A stretch of 35,874 bases of DNA from Rubrivivax sp. (lineage in GTDB: Bacteria > Pseudomonadota > Gammaproteobacteria > Burkholderiales > Burkholderiaceae_C). The notes below the pieces were generated by a model, which saw nothing but the letters and a program-made list of their open reading frames with translations, made no database searches and had not been told where the DNA came from. The DNA lies in NCBI GenBank assembly GCA_027489455.1, contig JAIXZR010000313.1, positions 1 to 35,874 of the forward strand. Reading direction: 5' to 3'. This document shows positions 24,555 through 33,504 of the stretch, piece after piece. Positions within the stretch are counted from its first letter, which is position 1; each line of letters starts with the position of its first letter. The translations under genes were made by a program, and so were the position numbers.

Positions 24555-25487
24555 ATGCCGGGAACCCGTCGCGCCCTTGCCGCTGCCAGCGCCCCCGCCG
24601 CCTTGTCTGCGCAGCTGTCGCTGTTCGATGTGGACCCGCCAGCCGGCAGCAAGGCCGTGCTGCCGGTTCCCGTGCCGGCACCGGCCGCCCCTGGCGGGCC
24701 TGCCGCGCCGGCGCCCGCCCGCCCAGGCCCCCATGTGCATCCGCAGGCGCAGCGCGCGATCGTGCTGGGCCTGGGTCACCACGTGGGCTATGCCCTGCGC
24801 CGCGCGCGCCGGCGCAGCATCGGTTTTTCGGTCGGCACCGAAGGCCTGACCGTCAGCGCCCCGCGCTGGGTCGGCATCGCCGACATCGAAGCCGCCCTGC
24901 GCGAAAAGGCGCCGTGGATCCTGCGCAAGCTGCAGGAGCAGCGCGAGCGCGGGCAGCGGATCGCCGCCGCGCGCGTGGACTGGCGCGACGGCACGACCTT
25001 GCCCTTCCTGGGCCAGACCCTGACGCTGGTGCTGGACCCGCAGGTCACCGGCGCCCAGCTGCAGGGGGCCGACGCAGCGGCGCCTGGCGCACTGCCGCTG
25101 CGCTTGCACCTGGGGCTGCCGCAGGGCGCGGAGCCGGCGCAGATCCGCGACATGGTGCAGGCCTGGCTGCAGCGCCAGGCCCGGCGCGTCTTCGAAGAGC
25201 GCTGCGCGCTGTACGCGCCCCGCCTGGGCGTGCGCATGAAGCGCCTGAGCTTGAGCTCGGCCGCCACGCGCTGGGGCAGCGCCAGCGCCGACGGCTCGGT
25301 GCGCCTGAACTGGCGGCTGGTGCATTTCGGCCTGCCGGTGATCGACTATGTCGTCGCGCACGAGCTGGCGCATCTGCGCGAGATGAACCACAGCCCGGCG
25401 TTCTGGGACGTGGTGCGCACCGCCCTGCCGGGCTTCGAAGAAGCGCGGGGCGTCTTGCGGGCCGAGGTGCTGCCGGTCTTCGATTAG
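24555..25487 (+). CDS. YgjP/SprT-like zinc metallopeptidase (M48-type, DUF45)
   Basis: Predicted cytosolic metalloprotease of 310 residues in the YgjP/WLM-like group. The zinc site is HELAH at 269-273 with a third His at 279 (REMNHSPAFW), the spacing typical of this group. Preceding family blocks are SSAATRWGSASADGSVRLNWRLVHF and PVIDYVVAHELAHL. The first 65 residues are Ala/Pro-rich and have no match to the core, so translation might begin later, but ATG 24555 sits at the right distance from a TACAAT box for a leaderless start. No ribosome-binding site is visible. Cellular substrates are unknown. Confidence 0.88.
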   Translation: MPGTRRALAAASAPAALSAQLSLFDVDPPAGSKAVLPVPVPAPAAPGGPAAPAPARPGPHVHPQAQRAIVLGLGHHVGYALRRARRRSIGFSVGTEGLTVSAPRWVGIADIEAALREKAPWILRKLQEQRERGQRIAAARVDWRDGTTLPFLGQTLTLVLDPQVTGAQLQGADAAAPGALPLRLHLGLPQGAEPAQIRDMVQAWLQRQARRVFEERCALYAPRLGVRMKRLSLSSAATRWGSASADGSVRLNWRLVHFGLPVIDYVVAHELAHLREMNHSPAFWDVVRTALPGFEEARGVLRAEVLPVFD

Positions 25488-25828
25488 CCGCGGCGCAGGA
25501 CGCCCGCCGGCAGACCGGCCCCGCGCGAACCCCCCCCTAAAGAGGGCCGCTGTGCGGGGCCTGACTCCGCCATCCGAAGGATGTCGCGCAGGAGCAGGCT
25601 TGTCACACTCGCAGCAGTACGCTGTCATTGACGCAAGCACCTGTGGTCTTGCAAGCGTGGTGCCCGGGGGGCCTGCGCGATCGGCCCAAAAGAGTTTTCA
25701 CAGTCCAGGCCGATGCACGCCGGCGACCCTGCGGGATGTTCCTGCCGGGTCGCCGTCTTGCTTCTGGCGGCAGCCAGCCACCCCTTTTTTGGCGGCAGCC
25801 AGCCACCCTTCGTGGGCTTCCAGTCCCG
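25488..25828. other. Intergenic region of 341 bp between converging genes, no gene seen
   Basis: It separates the YgjP-type gene (plus) from the MBL-fold gene (minus). I see no credible coding frame, tRNA or clear terminator. It holds a 19-bp direct repeat (25765-25783 and 25790-25808) and a bulged hairpin GCAAG-C-ACC / GGT-CTTGC at 25633-25652 without a T-run. Confidence 0.6.
25765..25808. repeat. Two copies of a 19-bp direct repeat
   Basis: TGGCGGCAGCCAGCCACCC occurs at 25765-25783 and 25790-25808, six bases apart, each followed by a C/T-rich run. Function unknown; two copies are too few for any array. Confidence 0.7.
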
Positions 25829-26905
25829 CTACGCGACCAGCCCGAAGCGCTGCACGCCGTCCGCGAGCGGCAGCGCGCGCAGCCTTCCGGCCGATGCCAG
25901 GGCGTGCAGGTGGGCGATGGCCTCGCCCATCGCAAAGGTGGTCTGGTGCAGGTCCAGCGGCCGCCGGAACAGCACCGGCAGCAGGTCTGCGGCGCTGTGG
26001 GGGCGCACGGCGCAGGCGGCCAGCACATCGGCGAAGCGAGCCTCGTGGTGGGCGCTGAGCTGGTCGATGCGCGTGTGCAGCCCCGTGAAGGGCTTGCCAT
26101 GTGAGGGCAGCACCAGCGTTTCGGCCGGCAAACTGCGCAGTGCCGTGATCGAGCGCAGGTACAGCGGCAGCGGGTCGGCCTCGGGTTCGAGATCGATCAC
26201 GCTGACGTTGGTGGAAATGCGCGGCAACACCATGTCACCCGAAATCAGCACGTTCAGGCCCGGGCAGTGCAGCGCGATGTGTTCCGGTGCGTGGCCGTAG
26301 CCGGCGATGCAGTGCCAGGCCCGGCCACCGATGTCGAGCACCATGCCGTCCATCAGCCGCCGATAGCGCCCTGGCACCTGCGGCACCATGCTGGCGTAGT
26401 AGCCCGAGCGTGCCCGCACCTTGGCCAGGGCATCGGCGTCGGTCAGCCCGTGCCGGGCAAAGAAGCGCGCAGCGTTGTCGCCGCCGAAGCCGGTCGTGCT
26501 GTGGCTGGCGACACGCGCGGCGTTCCAGTCGGTGGCGCTGATCCACAAGCGGCATTCCCGGTCGGCCGTCGTCCAGCGCTCGCACAGCCAGTGCGCCAGG
26601 CCGATGTGGTCCGGGTGCATGTGGGTGACGATCACGCGCAGCACCGGCAGGCCGCCGAGTTCGTTCGCGAACACCTGCTCCCAGGCTGCGCGCGTGGTGT
26701 CGTTGGCGACGCCGCAGTCCACCACCGTCCAGCCTTCGATGCCTTCGTGCTGGTCGCGCAGCAGCCACAGGTTGATGTGGTCCAACGCGAATGGCAGCGG
26801 CATGCGCAGCCAGCGCACGCCCGGCGCCACCTCGATGCTGCTGCCGGGGCCGGGCAGGCTGTCCTGCCGGGGGTAGTAGAGCGCGTCTTCCAGCGGGTTG
26901 GGCAT
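25829..26905 (-). CDS. MBL-fold metallo-hydrolase
   Basis: Metallo-beta-lactamase-fold hydrolase of 358 residues, predicted cytosolic. The di-metal motif HxHxDH is THMHPDHIG with His95, His97, Asp99 and His100. Later ligands are plausibly the His of GYGHAPEHI, the Asp of LISGDMVLP and the His of VLPSHGKPF. A C-terminal helical, winged-helix-like tail (RFADVLAACAVRPHSAADLLPVLF) is typical of the glyoxalase-II/LACTB2-like MBL group. The ATG at 26905 gives MPNPLEDALYYP; the open frame further upstream lacks similarity. The substrate is unknown; a thioester or lactone hydrolase is a reasonable guess. It is divergent from PEP-CTERM gene 2. Confidence 0.88.
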   Translation of the reverse strand: MPNPLEDALYYPRQDSLPGPGSSIEVAPGVRWLRMPLPFALDHINLWLLRDQHEGIEGWTVVDCGVANDTTRAAWEQVFANELGGLPVLRVIVTHMHPDHIGLAHWLCERWTTADRECRLWISATDWNAARVASHSTTGFGGDNAARFFARHGLTDADALAKVRARSGYYASMVPQVPGRYRRLMDGMVLDIGGRAWHCIAGYGHAPEHIALHCPGLNVLISGDMVLPRISTNVSVIDLEPEADPLPLYLRSITALRSLPAETLVLPSHGKPFTGLHTRIDQLSAHHEARFADVLAACAVRPHSAADLLPVLFRRPLDLHQTTFAMGEAIAHLHALASAGRLRALPLADGVQRFGLVA

Positions 26906-26954
26906 GAGCAGCAGTCTAGCTTTGCCGTTGCAGCCGCCCGCATCGGCACGGCGC

Positions 26955-26988
26955 GTGACGGCCTGGTAACGGGCGCCGCGGAAGCTTC
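26955..26988 (+). promoter_or_regulatory. Putative SARP-type operator upstream of PEP-CTERM gene 2
   Basis: Heptamers GTGACGG (26955-26961) and GTAACGG (26966-26972) differ at one position and are 11 bp apart. In register with the copy at 4683/4694 they read TGACGGC (26956) and TAACGGG (26967). From 26967 on, 17 of 22 bases equal those at 4694-4715, including TAACGG, CGCC and AAGCT at the same offsets. The block starts 80 nt before the ATG at 27047, against 79 nt in gene 1. A TGATAG hexamer at 26996 is a possible -10. Confidence 0.5.
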
Positions 26989-27046
26989 GCCTCACTGATA
27001 GCGCTGCCGCGGTGGTGGCCTCAGGCAACGAGCGAGGAGTCGAGCC

Positions 27047-27886
27047 ATGAAGAAATCATTCAAGCTGAATCTGCAGAGCAGTCTGCTGGCGCTGTCCTTC
27101 GGGGCCACGCCGGTGTGGGCGCTGGATTTTGTCAACGCCCAGGCCTTCCAGAACCTGGATCCAGTGACCGTCACCGACACCAACACCGGCCTGACGGCCG
27201 TGGCGCAGAAGGAGTTCGACCCCGTCGGCCTGCGCGGATCGGCCGCCAGTACCACGCGCACCAGCACCCAGGTGACGGCCTATGGCTACACCACCGCGGT
27301 GACGACGCACTACAACGCCGTGTCCTCGACCCGCAGCGAATACACCCTGTGGGATCTGGCCAGCAACACCGCACTGCCCAGCGCTGCAGGCCTGGGCCTG
27401 ACCTTCAACTTCACCCTGGCGGGCTTTCTCGACGTCGGCCCGAGCTCGGTCTCCACGACCGGCTTCAGCTACGAGGCCGAGCTGCGCAACGAGATCAACG
27501 CCGTGGCCCAGGAACGCCTGGCGTCGCTGACACGCACCTACGGCCCGGTTCCGGGCGGCCTGGGCTACATCAACATCGGCGACAGCACGCTCGTCGGCAG
27601 CTTCCTGCAGGGCTTCTCGCTGCAGCAGACCGTGGGTGCGCTTTACGGCACGCTGTACATGATCAGCACGACCACGGCTGCCAACAACAGCCAGACCACG
27701 GGCGGACTGACCCTGGACTCGATCACGCTGACGACCGGCGTGCTGCCGGCGGGCGGGCTGGGCATACGGCTGGACCAAACGGGGCAGGTCATCCCGGTAT
27801 CGGCCGTGCCCGAGCCCTCGGCCTGGGCGTTGTGGCTGGCGGGCATGATCGCGATGGGCTTCATACGGCGCAGGCGTCAGGCCTGA
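27047..27886 (+). CDS. PEP-CTERM protein 2 (unknown function)
   Basis: Predicted exported protein of 279 residues. The signal peptide is at about 1-25: MKKSFK, a hydrophobic core, then cleavage after VWA. The mature part is rich in Thr, Ser, Gly and aromatic residues in beta-like stretches and matches no domain I know. The tail VPEPSAWALWLAGM, a hydrophobic helix and RRRRQA form a textbook PEP-CTERM signal for exosortase-dependent surface sorting. The start is supported by GAGGAG 8-13 nt upstream. Its stop and that of the converging regulator 2 are separated by one base, so there is no room for a terminator and the transcripts should overlap. An upstream element shared with PEP-CTERM gene 1 suggests common control. 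Confidence 0.9.
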   Translation: MKKSFKLNLQSSLLALSFGATPVWALDFVNAQAFQNLDPVTVTDTNTGLTAVAQKEFDPVGLRGSAASTTRTSTQVTAYGYTTAVTTHYNAVSSTRSEYTLWDLASNTALPSAAGLGLTFNFTLAGFLDVGPSSVSTTGFSYEAELRNEINAVAQERLASLTRTYGPVPGGLGYINIGDSTLVGSFLQGFSLQQTVGALYGTLYMISTTTAANNSQTTGGLTLDSITLTTGVLPAGGLGIRLDQTGQVIPVSAVPEPSAWALWLAGMIAMGFIRRRRQA

Positions 27887-27887
27887 G

Positions 27888-30800
27888 TCACGACGGCGGT
27901 TGGCGCCACAGCGCCAGGCGCAGCGGGTGGGCGCGCCAGGTCTCGATCTCGCCCGCCGGCACATGGGCTTGCGCCGCTTCAACGAACGCCTGCAACGCCA
28001 GGGCCCTGACCTGGCTTGCGTGCTGTGGCGCGCCCGGTGGGTGCTGGCCAGCATCGGCGATCTCGCACACCAGCGCACACAGCTCGCCGTCGTCCAGCTG
28101 AAGGTGCCGCGCCGGTTCGCGCAGCGCCCACAGCCTTGCACCCAGCGGCTGCGCCGTCGCGGGGTCGCCGGCGGCCAGCGCCCGCCGGGCCTGGGCCATC
28201 AGTGCCGCGGCCTGCGCGGCTGGGAACTCGGCCTGCACGGCCGCTTGCAGCACCCCGTCCAGCTCTCGGCGCGCGGCCTCGGCGTTCAGGCACTGGCTGG
28301 CCAGGGCCCGTGCCGTCAAGGTCAGCACGGTCGTGGGCCCGCCGTTGGTCAGCAGCGGTGTCAGTGTCGACCAGTGCTGCAGCGCGGCCGCGCGCCGGCC
28401 CTGCATCAGCGCAACGTCGGCGCGCAGCAGCAGCTGCTGGATCTTCAGGCGCGGTGCCTCGGGTGCCGGAGCCTGGTCCAGTTCGCGCAGCACGCCCTCG
28501 GCATCGCCCAGGCGCTGGCACAAGCTGGCCCGCAGGTGGGTGACGACGATGCGGAGATCGGCCGAGCTCGCGGCGCGGTCGCAGTGCGCCTGGGCTTCGT
28601 CCAGCACCTGGTGTGCTGCCTGGTAGCGGTTCAGCGCGATCAGGGCCATGGCCAGGTTCAGGTTGTTGGCGAAGGCCGTCCCGGCGCTGTCCAGCCGCTT
28701 GTAGAGCACTGCCGCCTGTTGCGCATGCTGCACCGCCAGTTCACCCTGGCCCAGATGCAGGTGCTGGCTGGCCATGCTGGACAGGGCAATGGCTTCCTGT
28801 TCCAGGTCGCCCGCTTGCCGGGCGTGGTGATGCTGCTGGTGCAGGGCCTGGACGCAGTCGCGGGTGCGCCCACAGCAGGCGAAGACCATCGCCACGTGGC
28901 CCTGCAGCTCGGCAGCCAGCCGGGCATCGGTGATCGCTGGCAGGCCCTGCTGGACCTGTTGGACCTGCGCCAGCGCCTGCGGCAAGTGGCCGCCGAAAAC
29001 CAGCGCCGTGGCATGCAGGGCCAGGGCGCGCAGGGCCTGCGCGCTGCCGGGCGCGGCGTCGGCCAGGGCCGCCGCGCTGGCCTGGTGCAGCGTGGCCAGG
29101 TCCTGTGCGGCCAGGGCCACGTTGGCCTGCTCCAGCCGTGCGGCAAGGCGTTGGCTCGCGCCTTCGCTGCGCGCCACCAGGGCCTGGGCCAGCGCCGCCG
29201 CCGGCCCTACGCCCTGGTGGACCATGCACACCGGAATCGTGGCGACCTGCGCGGCGAAGGCCGCGCCGGTGTCGCCCGCCTCTTCGAACCAGGCCGCGGC
29301 CTGCTGAAGCATCGCCATCTGCTCTGCAGTGAGCCCTTGCAGCAGGGCCCGCTCGGCCGCGGCCAGCGCCATCGGGGCTGCGGCAGCCGGCTGTCCGGCG
29401 GCGGCGAAGTGCCGCGCCACCGCCTGGGGCGGGGCTGCGTTCCTTTGCAGGCTCAGGGCCACGGCGGCGTGCAATGGCGCCAGCAGCGCGGCTGGAAGGC
29501 TGCTGCGCACGGCGTCCAGGACGGCTTCGTGCGCGAACACCGCAGCCCCGGACGGGCTGCGAAACACCTGCGCCCGTTCCAGTTCCGACCAGGGGGTGGC
29601 GACCGCCAGGGGCGACTCGGCCATCACGTCGGCGGCCACGGCGACGCTGAAGTCCGGGCCAGCGACGCTGGCCACGCGCGCCAGGCTCTGCGCGCGCTCG
29701 CTCAGCGCGGCCAGGCGCTGGGTGAGCACGGCATGGACGCTGGGTGGCAGCGGCAAGGTCTCGAAAGCCGCTGCCGCATACGGCGCCGAGGCCGCTGCCT
29801 CTGCGGACAAGGCGCCTTGCAGGTGCAGATGCTTGAGCGTTTCCAGCACGAACAGCGGGTTGCCGCCGCAGTGCCGCGCCAGCGCCCGGGGCAGCGATGC
29901 GGGCCAGCGCAGGCTGGCGGCCTGCACGGTGTCGAGCAAGGCATGCAGGGCCTGGTCGTCCAGTGCGGCGAGGGTTACCGGCTGCAGCCGCGCCGACGAG
30001 GCCAGCCACGCGGGCAGCCAGGCCCCAGCGCCGGACTCGCCGTAGGCCGGCCGGCTGGCCAGGCCCCAGCGCAGGCCCGGCAGGCCGCATGAACGTTGCA
30101 GCACGGCGCGCGAAGCCTGGTCGGCATGCTGCAGGTCGTCGAACAGCACCGCCTGCAATCCGGCGGCGGGCGCGGCCTGGAAGACCTGCTCGATCGCGCG
30201 GTGCAGCGTGGCCTCCCGGCCGGGTGAGCCTGGCATCGGCCCCAGTTCCGGCAGCAGGCGCGAGATTTCCTCGCGCACACCGGCGTCGGGCCACAGGCGT
30301 TCCGGGGCAGGTGCGGTGCGCATCATGCTGCGCAGCAGGCGGATCAGCGATCCATAGGCCACGATCTCGTCGCCCGGACGCGCCGTCGCCAGCGCCCGCG
30401 CAGGGCCTTCGGCAGCGCAGGCCAGCAGCAGGCGCGACTTGCCCATGCCTGGCTCGCCCAGCAGCACGAAGGCGCTGCCGGCCTGCCAGGCGGCGGCCAT
30501 CGCGCGCTGCTCGGCTTCGCGGCCCACCAGCCGGGGCGGGCTCAGCAGGCTTGCGGGCAGGGCTGTCAAAGAACTGCCCGGGGTGCTCGGCCCGGCGCTG
30601 CCGGATTCGACCCGGTGTAGCAAGGCCAGTGTTTCGGGTGCAGGCCTCACCCCGAGTTCGTCCCGCAACACCTGCTCGCAGCGCTCGAAGGCGGCCAGGG
30701 CAGCGGCGCGGTCGCCGCGCAGGCTGTGCAGCCGCATCAGGCGGCGCCAGGCATGTTCGATCAGCGGTTCCAGCGCCAGCAGCGTTTCGGTGGCCGCCAG

Positions 30801-31316
30801 GGCTGCTGCCAGTGCGCCTTGGCTTTCGTGGCGGGCGGCCAGCCCGCCCAGCAGGTCGGTGCGGCGCGCAACCCACTGGCGGCGAAGCTCGATCAGCCAG
30901 TCTTCGTGGGCGCCGGTGTTGCTGCCAGGCGGGCTGGCGGCGTCGACGCCGTCCAGCAACGTGGCGGCCAGGTCGGCGTCGTCGGCGCAGCCTTCGCGCC
31001 AGATGTCGCAGCGCACGCCTTCAGCCAGGTGCAGGCCGCCATCGCTTTGGGTGACCAGCTCGCCCTGCTGGTGGCGCAGGCGGAACAGGCGCTGGCGCAG
31101 GTTGGCATGGGCGCGGGGCAGCGGTACCTCGGGCCATAGCCATTGGGCCATGGGGCTGCGGGCCTGCGGCCCCTCCAGCGCCAGGCGGGCCAGCAGCAGG
31201 GCGTCCTTGTCGGCCAGCGGGCGCCAGGCCAGACCCCCAACCCGCCAGGCAGGCACCCCCAGGAGGCGCAGCCGCAGCGGGGCGTCGGGTGGTGGGCTGG
31301 CAGGAAGTGGCGCCAC
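27888..31316 (-). CDS. SARP/BTAD-type regulator with AAA ATPase and TPR-like C-terminus (regulator 2)
   Basis: Predicted cytosolic regulator of about 1142 residues. Residues 13-105 are a SARP-like winged helix ([33 protein letters not shown]). A complete BTAD covers about 108-236, including [51 protein letters not shown]. An AAA/STAND ATPase follows with LVGREAE near 263, Walker A GEPGMGKS at 287-294 and Walker [12 protein letters not shown]. The rest is helical repeat. GTG 31316 is chosen because the winged helix begins soon after it and the frame further upstream runs under the divergent isovaleryl-CoA dehydrogenase start; no good RBS is visible, so the start is uncertain. It converges with PEP-CTERM gene 2. 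The layout resembles regulator 1, but the sequences are well diverged. Confidence 0.87.
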   Translation of the reverse strand: MAPLPASPPPDAPLRLRLLGVPAWRVGGLAWRPLADKDALLLARLALEGPQARSPMAQWLWPEVPLPRAHANLRQRLFRLRHQQGELVTQSDGGLHLAEGVRCDIWREGCADDADLAATLLDGVDAASPPGSNTGAHEDWLIELRRQWVARRTDLLGGLAARHESQGALAAALAATETLLALEPLIEHAWRRLMRLHSLRGDRAAALAAFERCEQVLRDELGVRPAPETLALLHRVESGSAGPSTPGSSLTALPASLLSPPRLVGREAEQRAMAAAWQAGSAFVLLGEPGMGKSRLLLACAAEGPARALATARPGDEIVAYGSLIRLLRSMMRTAPAPERLWPDAGVREEISRLLPELGPMPGSPGREATLHRAIEQVFQAAPAAGLQAVLFDDLQHADQASRAVLQRSCGLPGLRWGLASRPAYGESGAGAWLPAWLASSARLQPVTLAALDDQALHALLDTVQAASLRWPASLPRALARHCGGNPLFVLETLKHLHLQGALSAEAAASAPYAAAAFETLPLPPSVHAVLTQRLAALSERAQSLARVASVAGPDFSVAVAADVMAESPLAVATPWSELERAQVFRSPSGAAVFAHEAVLDAVRSSLPAALLAPLHAAVALSLQRNAAPPQAVARHFAAAGQPAAAAPMALAAAERALLQGLTAEQMAMLQQAAAWFEEAGDTGAAFAAQVATIPVCMVHQGVGPAAALAQALVARSEGASQRLAARLEQANVALAAQDLATLHQASAAALADAAPGSAQALRALALHATALVFGGHLPQALAQVQQVQQGLPAITDARLAAELQGHVAMVFACCGRTRDCVQALHQQHHHARQAGDLEQEAIALSSMASQHLHLGQGELAVQHAQQAAVLYKRLDSAGTAFANNLNLAMALIALNRYQAAHQVLDEAQAHCDRAASSADLRIVVTHLRASLCQRLGDAEGVLRELDQAPAPEAPRLKIQQLLLRADVALMQGRRAAALQHWSTLTPLLTNGGPTTVLTLTARALASQCLNAEAARRELDGVLQAAVQAEFPAAQAAALMAQARRALAAGDPATAQPLGARLWALREPARHLQLDDGELCALVCEIADAGQHPPGAPQHASQVRALALQAFVEAAQAHVPAGEIETWRAHPLRLALWRQPPS

Positions 31317-31449
31317 GGCGATGGATTGTGGCCAGGCGCTGCTGCAAGGGGCAAGCCGTAAACACGGGACGGGGGCAGCCTGTGGGTCCAGTGGTTGCGA
31401 CGGGGTGCCTGGGCTAGCATGCCAGACAGACCATTCGCAGGAGACCGCC
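31317..31449. promoter_or_regulatory. Divergent promoter region of regulator 2 and isovaleryl-CoA dehydrogenase
   Basis: The 133-bp spacer holds the RBS CAGGAG (31437-31442) for the plus-strand gene and should hold promoters for both genes. TAGCAT near 31417 is a weak -10 candidate. I see no copy of the TAACGG heptamer pair here. Confidence 0.4.
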
Positions 31450-32628
31450 ATGAACCTTCCCGGCCTGAACTTCATGCTCGGCGACGACATCGACGCGCTG
31501 CGCGACGCGGTGCGTGAATTCGCCCAAGCCGAGATCGCCCCGCGCGCGGCCGACATCGATGCCAGCGACCAGTTCCCGATGCATCTGTGGCGCCAGATGG
31601 GCGAACTCGGCGTGCTGGGCATCACCGTGCCCGAAGAAGACGGCGGCGCCGGCATGGGCTACCTGGCGCACATGGTGGCGATGGAAGAGATCAGCCGCGC
31701 CAGCGCCAGCATCGGCCTGAGCTACGGCGCGCACAGCAACCTGTGCGTGAACCAGATCAAGCGCAACGGCACGCCGGCGCAGAAGAAGAAGTACCTGCCC
31801 AAGCTGATCAGCGGCGACCACGTGGGTGCGCTGGCGATGAGCGAGCCCGGCGCCGGCAGCGACGTCATCAGCATGAAGCTGCGCGCCGTGGACAAGGGCG
31901 GGTTCTATCTGCTCAACGGCACGAAGATGTGGATCACCAACGGGCCTGACGCCGACACCATGGTGGTCTACGCCAAGACCGAACCCGAGTTGGGTGCACG
32001 CGGGGTGACGGCTTTCATCGTCGAAAAGGGCATGAAGGGCTTTTCCACCGCGCAGAAGCTGGACAAGCTGGGTATGCGCGGCAGCCACACGGGCGAGATG
32101 GTGTTCCAGGACGTGGAGGTGCCGGCCGAGAACATCCTGGGGCAGCTCAACGGCGGCGCCAGGGTTCTGATGAGCGGCCTGGACTACGAGCGCGCCGTGC
32201 TGGCGGCCGGGCCCATCGGCATCATGCAGGCGGTGATGGACAACGTCGTGCCCTACATCCACGACCGCAAGCAGTTCGGGCAAAGCATCGGCGAATTCCA
32301 GCTCATCCAGGGCAAGGTGGCCGACATGTACACCGTGCTGCAGGCCGGCCGCAGCTTCTGCTACACCGTGGGCAAGAACCTGGACGCCCTGGGCAGCGAG
32401 CACGTGCGCCAGGTGCGCAAGGACTGCGCCAGCGTCATCCTGTGGTGCGCCGAGAAGGCCACCTGGATGGCCGGCGAAGGCATCCAGATCTTCGGCGGCA
32501 ACGGTTACATCAATGAATATCCGCTGGGCCGGCTGTGGCGCGATGCCAAGCTCTACGAGATCGGCGCTGGCACGAGCGAGATCCGCCGCATGCTGATCGG
32601 GCGCGAGCTGTTTGCCGAGACCCTGTAG
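31450..32628 (+). CDS. ivd: Isovaleryl-CoA dehydrogenase
   Basis: FAD-dependent acyl-CoA dehydrogenase of leucine degradation, converting isovaleryl-CoA to 3-methylcrotonyl-CoA and passing electrons to ETF. The 392-residue product contains [17 protein letters not shown] and [14 protein letters not shown] (FAD/substrate regions), then [14 protein letters not shown], where the Glu sits at the catalytic base position characteristic of isovaleryl-CoA dehydrogenases, and the C-terminal [39 protein letters not shown]. The specific call rests on the catalytic Glu being in this helix rather than at the usual C-terminal position. The ATG at 31450 has a good AGGAG RBS. It stands alone: the methylcrotonyl-CoA carboxylase and lyase genes that often accompany it are not adjacent. 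Confidence 0.93.
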   Translation: MNLPGLNFMLGDDIDALRDAVREFAQAEIAPRAADIDASDQFPMHLWRQMGELGVLGITVPEEDGGAGMGYLAHMVAMEEISRASASIGLSYGAHSNLCVNQIKRNGTPAQKKKYLPKLISGDHVGALAMSEPGAGSDVISMKLRAVDKGGFYLLNGTKMWITNGPDADTMVVYAKTEPELGARGVTAFIVEKGMKGFSTAQKLDKLGMRGSHTGEMVFQDVEVPAENILGQLNGGARVLMSGLDYERAVLAAGPIGIMQAVMDNVVPYIHDRKQFGQSIGEFQLIQGKVADMYTVLQAGRSFCYTVGKNLDALGSEHVRQVRKDCASVILWCAEKATWMAGEGIQIFGGNGYINEYPLGRLWRDAKLYEIGAGTSEIRRMLIGRELFAETL

Positions 32629-32642
32629 GCCCGTCCGGACAA

Positions 32643-32678
32643 GAAAAAGCCTCTTCGCCTGGGTAGGCTGACGAGGCT
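32643..32678 (-). terminator. Intrinsic terminator of PEP-CTERM gene 3
   Basis: On the minus strand AGCCTC pairs with GAGGCT and an inner GCCT pairs with AGGC around a 4-nt loop, followed at once by a run of T (plus-strand A-run 32644-32648). The T-run lies only on the minus-strand side, so it serves the gene at 32729-33376 rather than ivd. Confidence 0.8.
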
Positions 32679-32728
32679 GGTGGGGTTGCGCCTGCGGGTG
32701 TGCCGCAGACGGCTTCCAGGGGTGAGGC

Positions 32729-33376
32729 TCAGGCCTTGCGGCGGCGCGCCATGGCGCCGACGGCTGCCAGGCCTGCCAGCATCAGGGCGTAGGTGCTGGG
32801 TTCCGGCACGGCCAGCAGCAGGTTGTCGACCGTGGGCCACAGGAAAGACGCTGCCGGCTGCACTGCGGTGACCGTCAGCGAGACGATGGTGCCGTTGGTC
32901 GCAAAGCCCAGGAAGCTTCCCTCGGTGGCGCCGACGATCGTGCGGCTCTGGGTGTCACCCAGAGAATCGGTCACGGATACCGTGATGTCGCCGGCCGCGA
33001 AAGCGCCATTGATGTCCGAACCGAAGAAGTTGCCACCGATGCGGGTGATGGCGTTGCGCGGTCCGCCCAAGAAGCCACTGAAGGTGATGCTGTCAGCTGC
33101 CAGGTTGGTCGACAACCACGGGTTGGCCGTGGTGCCCGCGCCATAGAGCGAGCTCGTGCTCGCCGCGGCGCTGTAGGTGTACGGGCCCACGGTGCGGGTC
33201 AGCGGCGACAGGATGGAGCCGCTGCTCTGCGAAAAGCCGTCGGTGGCCGCGAAGGTGACACCGCTGGTGTTGAACGACACCAGGGACGTGAACACCGTCA
33301 ATGCCGCATGGGAGGCGCCAGCCGTGGACACCAGGGCTGCGACCACCAGGGCCTGCAATGCGAACTTCTTGCTCAT
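32729..33376 (-). CDS. PEP-CTERM protein 3 (unknown function)
   Basis: Predicted exported protein of 215 residues. The signal peptide is at about 1-24 (MSKKFALQALVVAAL, cleavage after SHA). The mature region is a beta-rich, Ser/Thr/Gly-rich domain resembling PEP-CTERM-associated jelly-roll-like domains (ADSITFSGFLGGPRNAITRIGGNFF, ITVSVTDSLGDTQ, TVDNLLLAVPEPS). The tail AVPEPSTYALMLAGLAAVGAMARRRKA is a standard PEP-CTERM sorting signal. The ATG at 33376 has an AAAGGAA RBS; the open frame upstream would add 16 residues that disrupt the signal peptide. It has its own terminator. Its leader has a 23-nt imperfect inverted repeat and no clear copy of the heptamer pair found before the other two PEP-CTERM genes. 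Confidence 0.9.
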   Translation of the reverse strand: MSKKFALQALVVAALVSTAGASHAALTVFTSLVSFNTSGVTFAATDGFSQSSGSILSPLTRTVGPYTYSAAASTSSLYGAGTTANPWLSTNLAADSITFSGFLGGPRNAITRIGGNFFGSDINGAFAAGDITVSVTDSLGDTQSRTIVGATEGSFLGFATNGTIVSLTVTAVQPAASFLWPTVDNLLLAVPEPSTYALMLAGLAAVGAMARRRKA

Positions 33377-33400
33377 GAATGGATTCCTTTGAAATGCTCT

Positions 33401-33423
33401 TGAGGCGCGCTGCGCGCACCTCA
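33401..33423 (-). repeat. Imperfect inverted repeat in the leader of PEP-CTERM gene 3
   Basis: Outer arms TGAGG and CCTCA enclose alternating CG-rich inner arms (GCGCGC), giving a strong hairpin potential 25-47 nt before the start codon, upstream of the RBS. It could be an operator or a leader hairpin. Confidence 0.4.
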
Positions 33424-33504
33424 CGTCTCAGCAAATTGAGTGTCGGCGTGCAAGGTTTCCTTCGTAAACCCCTGAATCGGGGGGTCTCTGTGACCCGTTG
33501 TGTC

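Noticed and set aside
25765-25808. Start of a CRISPR array
   Set aside because: Only two copies with a six-base spacer, no leader and no cas genes.
33431-33445. Sigma-54 promoter before PEP-CTERM 3 (CGACAC-N5-TTGC on the minus strand)
   Set aside because: The spacing and the TTGC half fit, but one of the near-invariant GG bases of the -24 element is A, so I do not call it.
33377-33468. A third copy of the TAACGG heptamer element before PEP-CTERM 3
   Set aside because: Aligned at the same distance from the start codon, only CGCC and scattered bases match; the second heptamer is absent.
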